A stretch of DNA of 11,533 nt from Acidobacteriota bacterium (GTDB taxonomy: Bacteria > Acidobacteriota > Terriglobia > Terriglobales > Acidobacteriaceae): contig JAJYBT010000019.1 in the NCBI GenBank assembly GCA_021778875.1, positions 1 through 11,533 on the forward strand, given 5' to 3'. Both the position numbers and the translations under genes were made by a program. Within the stretch, counting starts at the first letter, position 1; every line of letters starts with the position of its first letter. This document shows, piece by piece, positions 1-5,765 of the stretch. The notes beneath the pieces were generated by a model, which was not told the DNA's origin, searched no databases, and saw only the letters and a program-made list of their open reading frames with translations.

Positions 1-1816
1 CCGTTTCGATATGCAGATTGAGAATCTGGAAGCCCGACAGCACTCCGCCGGCGGGCGCTTCGCCCGCCACCACAACCGACTCTCCGTTCAGGCTCACGTC
101 CTGCGCCGCACGCAGGGGTTCCACCGCATTCGCCACAGAGAGCGGCAGGCTCGACAGGGTTTGGCCATTCATCTCCGCCTGGGCATCCGGCTCCAGAAGG
201 CTCACGTAGATGCGGTCGGCAGGGTGTTCGCGACGAGCCTGCGCCATGGTTGTTTCCAGGTCGGCGGAGCGGCTCGTGAACCGGGGCGGGTCCAGGGCGC
301 GGTCCAGTGTGCCAGCGTCTGAAACCAGGAGGCGCAATCTGCCTTCGCCCAGACGAGCCGGCAGGGTAATGGGGATGCGAACATTGCGTGCCGGCTGCTG
401 CCAGGGGTGCAGCGTCGCCTCCACCACCACCGTGTCGCCTGCATGGACGAGATTGCTCGAAATCAGCCGTGCCGCTTCCAGGTCCACCTGCACGTTGCGC
501 TGCACGGCCTCAATGCGCAGATTGATGGAGCGCACGGCCCCCTGGCGGGTTGCATTCGAGTAAAGCCGCGAGAAGCGCTCGCCGGTCTGCATCGCGGCAG
601 CCAGCGGCGCTGGCACGTTATCCCCGCTCGGAGCCCACAGGTCGAGGGGCGACGGTGGATAGCCATCAACGTCAATGTCGCCGATTACGTGGTAGCTGAC
701 CTTTGCGGTGCTCTCGTTGGTCTCAAGCAGCGTGTTGTAGACGGCCACCATCAGCGCCTGCGGCGTAAGGGAAGGCAGATCCAGGACCTCAATGTTGAGC
801 TTTCGTTCCTTGCCTGCCCCGTTCACCTCAATGTGCACCGGAATCATCCGGGCCTTTGCGCCTAGAATCCCTCGGATGGCCGCGTCGCGGTCCTGGGTAA
901 AGGCCCCGATCACTTCACCGGTGTTGACGATCTTGAAGGCGTTCAGAGGCGAGGCCAGGGTGGCCACCACGTCCGCGGTGGTCATGGGCAACGAAACGGG
1001 CCCCGCCTGCAGAATGGGGTGGCCGCAGGCAAGCAGTTGCTTCGGGTCAATATATGTGACCGTGCAGGTGGCTGAAATTTCCAGGTCGCCGCGCACCAGT
1101 TGCGCGCTCACGGCCGAGCCGGGCTCAACACCTGCAATGGCCTTTGCCATTGCGCCGGGCTGCGGCAAAGAGGAGCCGCTGCCGCCGGCTGCCACCGTCT
1201 CGAGCCCCGTTCCTGCCACCTGCTTTTGCCACAGATGAATCGCCTCGGGCCGGAATCCGCTCATCACCAGCGGCGTTTCCATGGCCTGGAAGGTCATGCC
1301 CCCTGCTGTCAGGCCATCGCCCTCGTCCGCAGATGCTGTCCGGCTCTGTGCCGCGTCAACGGGCAGGTCGCGCACCTCCAGCATCTGTTCGATGGGCGTG
1401 ATGCCTGCAATCGGGTCCTTGCTGAACTGGCCGATGCGGTAGGAAAGCGAACCCAGCAGCTTGTTGCCGATGTAGACCGGACTCCCGCTCATGCCGGCAA
1501 CGACGCCGGTGTACTCGGGTTTGGCGCCGTGAAGCTGCGCCAGAATCATGTCGTGGCCAGGGCCGCGCGCTCCGCGCAACACGCCAAGAATTTCCACTGC
1601 CATAGGCTCGGGTTTGGAGCCGGTGAAGACCGTCCACGCAGTACCGGTAAGGCCGCGATGCACCTGGCTGAGTGGATAGAATCCCCCACTGGACGGCGGC
1701 GGCGCGGCAGGTAAGCCCTCATTCTGGGCTGGCAGCAGCACTGGCGACAAGAGCGCGCCGAGTGCCAGGGCAAGGGCGGCCGTGCGGGACGAGGTTTCCT
1801 TTGGGGGCAGTCTCAC
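1..1816 (-). CDS. Secreted SpoIVB/S55-type serine peptidase, 3' end cut off by window edge
   Basis: The reading frame is open from a GTG at 1816 to the left edge (605 codons, no stop), so the C-terminus is missing. The N-terminus has an Arg/Lys-containing n-region and a hydrophobic stretch at about residues 13-30 ending in LLPAQ, a typical Sec signal; a Pro-rich linker follows. This signal and the absence of an earlier ATG support GTG as the start, although no clear ribosome binding site is seen. Residues 104-115 carry GVVAGMSGSPVY, the hallmark serine motif of peptidase family S55, with Ser112 the likely nucleophile. Residues 231-267 carry PGSAV, an antiparallel-strand-like stretch and CGHP (His266), resembling the histidine region of the same family. 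Residues about 350-605 are probably a beta-rich accessory region that I do not recognise. It likely acts on proteins in the periplasm or at the cell surface; the substrate is unknown. The gene is divergent from the secreted VWA-like protein. The S55-family call is firm; proteolytic activity is inferred. Confidence 0.85.
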   Translation of the reverse strand, partial: MRLPPKETSSRTAALALALGALLSPVLLPAQNEGLPAAPPPSSGGFYPLSQVHRGLTGTAWTVFTGSKPEPMAVEILGVLRGARGPGHDMILAQLHGAKPEYTGVVAGMSGSPVYIGNKLLGSLSYRIGQFSKDPIAGITPIEQMLEVRDLPVDAAQSRTASADEGDGLTAGGMTFQAMETPLVMSGFRPEAIHLWQKQVAGTGLETVAAGGSGSSLPQPGAMAKAIAGVEPGSAVSAQLVRGDLEISATCTVTYIDPKQLLACGHPILQAGPVSLPMTTADVVATLASPLNAFKIVNTGEVIGAFTQDRDAAIRGILGAKARMIPVHIEVNGAGKERKLNIEVLDLPSLTPQALMVAVYNTLLETNESTAKVSYHVIGDIDVDGYPPSPLDLWAPSGDNVPAPLAAAMQTGERFSRLYSNATRQGAVRSINLRIEAVQRNVQVDLEAARLISSNLVHAGDTVVVEATLHPWQQPARNVRIPITLPARLGEGRLRLLVSDAGTLDRALDPPRFTSRSADLETTMAQARREHPADRIYVSLLEPDAQAEMNGQTLSSLPLSVANAVEPLRAAQDVSLNGESVVVAGEAPAGGVLSGFQILNLHIET

Positions 1817-1975
1817 GTCTATAAGAGTACAACCGGGGGCGTGGCCGCTCCGAGAGCCCGCCCGGCGGGTCGCTGCGTTCGACGCCGGTGCGCGGCGCTG
1901 TGTGCGGTCACTGTGATGCGCCGGTTGCTGTTCGCTTAGGGTCATCCCTTATGCTGATTGAGCACAGAGGTTGCC
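1817..1975. other. Divergent intergenic region between the peptidase and the VWA-like gene
   Basis: This 159-bp stretch must hold the upstream signals of both divergent genes. The only clear element is CAGAGG, ending at 1970, five bases before the ATG at 1976, a good ribosome binding site for the VWA-like gene. On the minus side TATAGA lies almost directly in front of the GTG at 1816, too close to be a normal -10 box for that start. I see no convincing -35/-10 pair on either strand. Confidence 0.5.
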
Positions 1976-3217
1976 ATGTCCACGATGCGTCTCTACCCAT
2001 CCCCTAGTCGCCGCCTTCCATTTGCGTTGCTGTGTCTCCTGTTGATGGCGATGGCGAGTGCGCCGCTGAGCCGGGCCCAGACCCCGCCCCAGACCCCACA
2101 GCAGCCTCAAACCCCGCCGCCGCAGCAGACCCAGCCACAGCAGCCGCAGAAGCCCGACCAGACGGCTCCTGAAGCAGGCGGCCCGGCCGGCGACACCGGC
2201 GCGATTGCTCTGCCGAAGAAGAAGGACAAATCGGCTGAGGCGCCTGCGCCTGCGCCTGCCGCGCCCGTTGTCAAGAATCCCCCGGAGCTGAGTAATTATT
2301 CCCTGCGCGTGGATGTTCCCGAAGTGACCGTGGATGTGGGCGTGCTGTTGGAAAAGACGGGCCAGTTTGTGCCGAACCTGAAGCCTGCCAATTTCCGCGT
2401 CTATGAGAACGGCGTGGAGCAGAAAGTGATTGGCTTCAAGCGCGTTGAGGCGCCCGTCACGGCGCTGCTGCTGTGCGAGTTTGCCTCAACCAACTACTAC
2501 TTCATCTACGACATGCAGAATGCTGCATGGACCTTTGCGCAGCAGTTGCGTCCCCAGGACTACGTGGCCCTGATGACATTCGACATGCGCACGCGAATCG
2601 TGACCGACTTTACGCAGGACAAGAACCAGCTCTACAACGCGATTAATACGTTGATGATTCCCGGCTTTGACGAGCGCAACCTGTTTGACGCGCTGTATGA
2701 AGCGGAAGACCGGCTCACGCGAATTGAAGGCCGCAAGTACATCATTCTCATCGCTTCAGGGCGCGACACCTTCTCAAGAATCACTCTCGACAAAATCCTG
2801 CAGAAGGTGAAGGCTACGCCAGATATCACCATCTTCAGCATCTCCACCGGCGGGGCCCTGCGCGCCATGACGGAGGGCGGCCCGGGCTTCCGCAATCAAT
2901 TGCGGGATCTGGATTATCTGCAGGCAGACAACCAGATGAAGACCTTTGCCAAGCTGACCGGCGGAATGTGGTTCGAGCCGCGATTCGTAGCAGAAATGCC
3001 GGACGTCTTCTCCGCAATCAATCAGGCCATTCGTTCAAAGTATCAACTGGTCTATCGGCCCACGGATGCGAAGCAGGATGGCACTTATCGCAAGCTCCGC
3101 GTTGAACTGGTGGACGACGAAGGACACCAGTTGCGCATGCAGGACGAGAAGCACAAGCCATTGAAATATGACATTATTGCGCGCGACGGCTACCGTGCCC
3201 GCCAGGAGGTAGAGTAG
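1976..3217 (+). CDS. Secreted VWFA-related acidobacterial protein (TIGR03436-like)
   Basis: This 413-residue exported protein has a von Willebrand factor A-like fold typical of Acidobacteriota. Residues 1-34 form a signal peptide (Arg-rich n-region, hydrophobic core FALLCLLLMAMA, cleavage probably after SRA). Residues 35-66 are a Pro/Gln-rich linker and 80-100 a Lys/Ala/Pro linker. The sequence from about 108 to 158, with NFRVYENGVEQ and a run of beta strands, is the N-terminal part characteristic of this family. The Rossmann-like VWA part runs from about 160 to 362 and contains YIILIASGRDTFS and DITIFSIS. The metal-binding DxSxS motif is not intact: the matching position reads EFAST (168-172). 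The start at 1976 is chosen because AGAGG lies five bases upstream; a TTG at 1958 would add six residues but has no comparable site. The function is unknown; surface or periplasmic protein-protein interaction is an inference. The gene is followed by a strong hairpin. Confidence 0.9.
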   Translation: MSTMRLYPSPSRRLPFALLCLLLMAMASAPLSRAQTPPQTPQQPQTPPPQQTQPQQPQKPDQTAPEAGGPAGDTGAIALPKKKDKSAEAPAPAPAAPVVKNPPELSNYSLRVDVPEVTVDVGVLLEKTGQFVPNLKPANFRVYENGVEQKVIGFKRVEAPVTALLLCEFASTNYYFIYDMQNAAWTFAQQLRPQDYVALMTFDMRTRIVTDFTQDKNQLYNAINTLMIPGFDERNLFDALYEAEDRLTRIEGRKYIILIASGRDTFSRITLDKILQKVKATPDITIFSISTGGALRAMTEGGPGFRNQLRDLDYLQADNQMKTFAKLTGGMWFEPRFVAEMPDVFSAINQAIRSKYQLVYRPTDAKQDGTYRKLRVELVDDEGHQLRMQDEKHKPLKYDIIARDGYRARQEVE

Positions 3218-3238
3218 CGGGAGGCATCGGTTTGGGAA

Positions 3239-3268
3239 GCCGGCGACGACTGGACAGTTGTCGCCGGC
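3239..3268. terminator. Hairpin between convergent genes, probable transcription terminator
   Basis: A 13-bp stem (3239-3251 with 3256-3268, one G-U pair) closes a four-base loop GGAC. It lies 21 bp after the VWA-like stop and 27 bp from the end of the convergent small membrane protein gene, so it could serve both. No T-tract follows on either strand, so it is not a textbook intrinsic terminator. Confidence 0.6.
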
Positions 3269-3295
3269 CTCCGGCCATGCGGGCAGGCTGCCGGA

Positions 3296-3568
3296 CTATT
3301 TGAACTGGTTGATGAAATCCAGCACGTAATAGCCGATCACAAAAATCGTCGCCGCTCCCAGCAGCCAGAGAGAGATCCGGACGTAAGGTTGAACTCTGTT
3401 GACCTTGGCTACGATGGCCGCCTGGGCGTTTCTCTCATGGTCAAATGAGTCGTCCAGGAAAATCTGATCCTCTTCGTCCTTGGTCAGGCTCGAGCGATAG
3501 ACAAACAGGGCGGCAGTGACTAACGCCAATACTCCCCAAACCGCCCACATGACCGGAATCATCGTCAT
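3296..3568 (-). CDS. Small two-helix membrane protein, function unknown
   Basis: The 90-residue product has a hydrophobic helix at about residues 4-25, a charged, mainly acidic loop at 29-46 (KDEEDQ, DDSFDHE), and a second helix at about 65-84 with a short polar tail. Both ends probably lie on the same side of the inner membrane. The ATG at 3568 is preceded by GGAGG with a six-base spacer, a strong ribosome binding site, which supports a real gene despite its small size. I do not recognise a family or conserved catalytic motif. It is in the same direction as the 352-residue gene upstream but 360 bp away with hairpins in between, so it probably has its own promoter. Confidence 0.75.
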   Translation of the reverse strand: MTMIPVMWAVWGVLALVTAALFVYRSSLTKDEEDQIFLDDSFDHERNAQAAIVAKVNRVQPYVRISLWLLGAATIFVIGYYVLDFINQFK

Positions 3569-3725
3569 ACACCACCTCCGTAAAATTTCTGGTCCCAGAT
3601 ACCTGCAGGCCGTGAGACTGCCGCGGTCTCGTGAGTAGAGGGGCCGTACGGCTGACCATCATAGACCGTGAGAGCCACAGTTGTGGTGACAAAAATCACA
3701 GTTATTTTTTCTGGTAATCCCAGGA

Positions 3726-3749
3726 CGCAACTCAAGCCGCAACTCAAGC
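3726..3749. repeat. Tandem 12-bp direct repeat
   Basis: Two perfect adjacent copies of CGCAACTCAAGC lie at 3726-3737 and 3738-3749. They lie in non-coding DNA, so there is no codon-level explanation. With only two copies this may be chance slippage or a paired protein-binding site. Confidence 0.6.
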
Positions 3750-3786
3750 CACAAGTGTGGTGGGTCCGTGTGGGTCCATATACGTC

Positions 3787-3828
3787 GTTCCGCTGTGGCG
3801 CAGCCGGATGGATGCGCCACAGCGGGAC
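3787..3828. repeat. Long inverted repeat (16-bp stem, 10-base loop)
   Basis: Positions 3787-3802 pair with 3813-3828 over 16 bp with a single T-G mismatch tolerable as a wobble, enclosing a 10-base loop. The core, CCGCTGTGGCGCA and its complement, is a perfect 13-bp match. No T-tract directly follows on either strand. It could be a terminator for the 352-residue gene upstream, a processing signal, or a copy of a dispersed palindromic element; the window holds only one copy. Confidence 0.75.
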
Positions 3829-3904
3829 TTCAGCAGTGTCCTCTGGCGGGTTTTTCGTCCGGAAGGAAGAGAATTGTTGGCGCTTCTCGTTTTGCCCGGT
3901 CATG

Positions 3905-3943
3905 CCGGGAGCGATGCCCGGTCACTGGTCAGGCGCCAGTGGC
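3905..3943 (-). terminator. Two small hairpins at the end of the 352-residue gene, possible terminator
   Basis: CCGGG/CCCGG (3905-3909 with 3917-3921) and CACTGG/CCAGTG (3923-3928 with 3936-3941) can each form a stem with a seven-base loop. The second overlaps the stop codon at 3929-3931. No T-run follows on the minus strand, so termination here is only a possibility. Confidence 0.3.
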
Positions 3944-4987
3944 CCGCGATGCGTTTGACTTGATGAGCTGGTTAAAGTGGTTCTTTGCGTTTTCTTTGAA
4001 CCGGTCGAGAATGCCCTTGCTGGCGAGTGCGCCTTTGTTGGCCTTGAGCCCCTCAAGTGTGAGATGCGAACTGACAATGGCCTTGTTGGCGTTCTTGATC
4101 AGCGGGTCGAGCTGGTTCTTCTTCATCGCTTCAACCTTTGTCATCCAGCCGGGCAGGCCGATGTCCGCGACGAAGAAATTGAGAACCATGCTCGAGTCGG
4201 AGCAGGCAATCAGGTAGCAGCCCAGAACGGGGCAGACCCTGAACACATTCATATTCAACTGCGCAGGATTCTTCAGCAGATCGTTGCCCGCCTTCATCTC
4301 GGTATAGTCGCGGCCCAGGATGGCCAGTTCCTGAATCAGTTTTGCGAGCGCGCTGGCGGCGCCAATGGCTGCCGTGGTCGCGGTGCCCAGGTCGGCGAAA
4401 AGTCCCGCGATCTTGGTGCTGGCCGATGCAGTATTCCGGACCGCATCCGCAGTGTTGGCGGCGAGGAAGCGCTTGATGGTTTGAACCACCGCCTCGGCCG
4501 CCGCCGTTGGATCGCCCGGAAGAACTCCCTCGAGGTAGTAATCCGCCTTGTAGAGATCGACGGCATTTTTCACCACGGCGCGCCACGACTTGGCCGCCTT
4601 GAAGGAACTCGTGAGAACTCCGATAAAGGGCGTCATCTCAGAAATCAGCGAATGTGCAACCTCGCTCCCCACGGCATCCACCACGTCGGAGTAGTCGTGC
4701 AAATTGGTCGCGATCTTGAGGAACTCCACTCCGTTCGAGTGGATGTCGCCTGCCTGCGACAGAGCCGAAGCTGTCTTCGAGCCCGTTTCCACGCCTTTCA
4801 CCAGCTTCTTTGTCGATGAAGCCAGAGACTTGGCGTCGGAAAGGGAGTTCTTGGTGGCCTTTTCCCGGGCATATTTTGCAAAGGTGAGGCGCGTGCCGTC
4901 GAACATGTTTTTCAGGTTTTCCTGGCGTGCCCGCGCAATGGTGCCCAAGGCAGCAAACTCGCTCCTGCTCAGCGGGGTGGTCGACAT
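3929..4987 (-). CDS. Unrecognised 352-residue, Ala/Lys-rich helical protein
   Basis: I do not recognise this protein. It has no signal peptide. The sequence is rich in Ala, Lys, Ser and Asn and looks mostly alpha-helical. Residues about 105-135 and 196-225 are the most hydrophobic; the latter (GTATTAAIGAASALAKL) is small-residue-rich, like a glycine/alanine helix that packs tightly or inserts in a membrane. Residues 252-262 contain a compact C-x4-C-x4-C pattern (C252, C257, C262), followed by a conserved-looking segment with FFVADIGLPGWMTK (271-284). The C-terminal 70 residues are Lys/Asn-rich. The ATG at 4987 is preceded by AGAGGAG with suitable spacing, and a plausible promoter lies just upstream (5018-5046), so it is probably transcribed alone. 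The long frame, start signals and convincing amino-acid pattern support a real gene; its role could be structural, effector-like or metal-binding, none of which is shown. Confidence 0.75.
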   Translation of the reverse strand: MSTTPLSRSEFAALGTIARARQENLKNMFDGTRLTFAKYAREKATKNSLSDAKSLASSTKKLVKGVETGSKTASALSQAGDIHSNGVEFLKIATNLHDYSDVVDAVGSEVAHSLISEMTPFIGVLTSSFKAAKSWRAVVKNAVDLYKADYYLEGVLPGDPTAAAEAVVQTIKRFLAANTADAVRNTASASTKIAGLFADLGTATTAAIGAASALAKLIQELAILGRDYTEMKAGNDLLKNPAQLNMNVFRVCPVLGCYLIACSDSSMVLNFFVADIGLPGWMTKVEAMKKNQLDPLIKNANKAIVSSHLTLEGLKANKGALASKGILDRFKENAKNHFNQLIKSNASRATGA

Positions 4988-5017
4988 GCACTTCTCCTCT
5001 GACTCTTAAGGCAATCT

Positions 5018-5046
5018 ATTGTAACGATTGGGGATGCGCGTATCAC
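5018..5046 (-). promoter_or_regulatory. Candidate sigma-70-type promoter of the 352-residue gene
   Basis: On the minus strand GTGATA (5041-5046) and TACAAT (5018-5023) match the -35 and -10 consensus at four and five of six positions with an ideal 17-bp spacer. The -10 box lies about 30 bp from the ATG at 4987, a reasonable leader length. Confidence 0.45.
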
Positions 5047-5219
5047 CGCTGTGCGGCTCTTGTGCTGTACCAGCCTATCATCCGCCGCTGGCATTTCGCA
5101 CCCGGTTTTTTGCGAGGTGTTGTGTTTTCAATGGTATGTCCAGGCAGAGGTTCTTGAATCCGGATTGCGACTTTTCACCTGCCGGGCGCATCCAATGGGA
5201 TGAAAGCGCCCTTTTGGCC

Positions 5220-5258
5220 TTGAATCGCCTGGCGCGGAGCGTTACAGTTACCAGTAAC
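5220..5258 (+). promoter_or_regulatory. Candidate promoter and palindrome upstream of the iron-sulfur carrier gene
   Basis: TTGAAT (5220-5225) and TACAGT (5243-5248) each match the consensus at four of six positions with a 17-bp spacer. Overlapping the putative -10 box and continuing into the initial transcript is GTTAC-CA-GTAAC (5247-5258), with an extra GTTAC at 5241-5245. The palindrome could be an operator, but no regulator is known from the window. Confidence 0.3.
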
Positions 5259-5287
5259 GGCAAATATTTCACGAATCGGGAGAGCCT

Positions 5288-5659
5288 ATGTCCACAGCAA
5301 CCGTTGCACCCACGCAGGAAGTCGCCAGCAAGTCGCCCCTTACATTGACCCCGCAGGCTATTGCCAAGGTACGCGAGATCATGGCGACGCAGGATCCTCT
5401 TCCCGCCGGTCTTCGCATCGGCGTGGTCGGCGGTGGCTGTTCGGGTTTTCAGTACTCCATGTCCTTTGAAAACCAGAGCGGCATGATGGACAAGGTTTTC
5501 AGCTTCGATGACCTGAAGGTTTTCGTCGATGCTACGTCTTTGATGTACTTGAACGGCTGCATTGTGGACTACGTTGAGACGCTGGAAGCGGCAGGCTTCA
5601 AGTTCGAAAATCCCCAGGTGAAGTCGACCTGCGGCTGTGGTTCTTCCTTCAGCGTGTAA
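5288..5659 (+). CDS. A-type iron-sulfur cluster carrier (HesB/IscA/ErpA family)
   Basis: A-type carriers receive [Fe-S] clusters from a scaffold in the cytoplasm and hand them to target enzymes. The 123-residue protein has the family hallmark of three cysteines: C51 in VGGGCSGFQY and C115/C117 in TCGCGSSF near the C-terminus, the three expected cluster ligands. Other typical segments are LTPQAIAKV at 20-28, LRIGVVGGG (42-50) and VDATSLMYLNGCIVDY (80-95); C91 is an extra cysteine outside the usual triad. The N-terminal 17 residues are a low-complexity extension compared with the roughly 107-residue IscA proteins. The ATG at 5288 follows GGGAGA with about six bases between. The gene stands alone, with no isc or suf genes beside it, as is common for ErpA-like carriers; IscA and ErpA cannot be told apart from sequence alone, so no symbol is given. 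Confidence 0.93.
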   Translation: MSTATVAPTQEVASKSPLTLTPQAIAKVREIMATQDPLPAGLRIGVVGGGCSGFQYSMSFENQSGMMDKVFSFDDLKVFVDATSLMYLNGCIVDYVETLEAAGFKFENPQVKSTCGCGSSFSV

Positions 5660-5691
5660 CGGTCCATTCCCCGGTCTGGTTCGCTCGTGAC

Positions 5692-5722
5692 AGGGCCTGT
5701 CCCCAAACCGGGGACAGGCCCT
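5692..5722. terminator. Strong hairpin shared by convergent iron-sulfur carrier and secretion operon
   Basis: A perfect 13-bp stem (5692-5704 with 5710-5722) encloses a five-base loop AAACC. It lies 33 bp after the carrier stop and 44 bp from the stop of the pseudopilin-like gene on the other strand. TTT ends the right arm and continues on the plus strand (the last T of the stem plus two), and AGGGCC begins it, so the plus-strand transcript is followed by only a short U-run. It is the best terminator in the window and probably works in both directions. Confidence 0.75.
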
Positions 5723-5765
5723 TTGCGCTTCTGGCGGCAGATTCAGCCGCGCACGGCCTGACTCG

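Larger units (their letters stand above)
3569..3928. other. 360-bp gene-free stretch with hairpins and short repeats
   Basis: I see no credible gene here: the open frames crossing it have no ribosome binding site and no recognisable protein pattern. Going left to right it holds a T-rich segment with a palindrome CCACAGTTGTGG (3675-3686) and TTTTTT (3705-3710), a tandem 12-bp repeat (3726-3749), a long hairpin (3787-3828) and a repeated TGCCCGGTCA (3893-3902 and 3915-3924). It must contain the promoter of the small membrane protein gene, but I cannot place it with confidence. Confidence 0.6.
4988..5287. other. Divergent intergenic region, 300 bp, with no gene seen
   Basis: The region separates the 352-residue gene (minus) from the iron-sulfur carrier gene (plus). 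It contains candidate promoters for both, annotated separately. Short frames crossing it lack ribosome binding sites and family resemblance. The middle (about 5060-5210) shows nothing I can interpret. Confidence 0.55.

Noticed and set aside
1840..1885. GC-rich palindromic CCCGCC/GGCGGG in the divergent gap
   Set aside because: The loop is a single base and the stem is short, so it cannot fold as a hairpin; it is expected in GC-rich DNA.
3565..3903. A 112-codon frame on the minus strand covering the gene-free stretch
   Set aside because: It runs through the long hairpin and the tandem repeat, lacks a ribosome binding site and has no recognisable protein pattern; it overlaps the start of the small membrane protein gene.
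3977..4819. A 280-codon frame on the plus strand
   Set aside because: It is antisense to the 352-residue gene, which has better start signals and a more protein-like composition.
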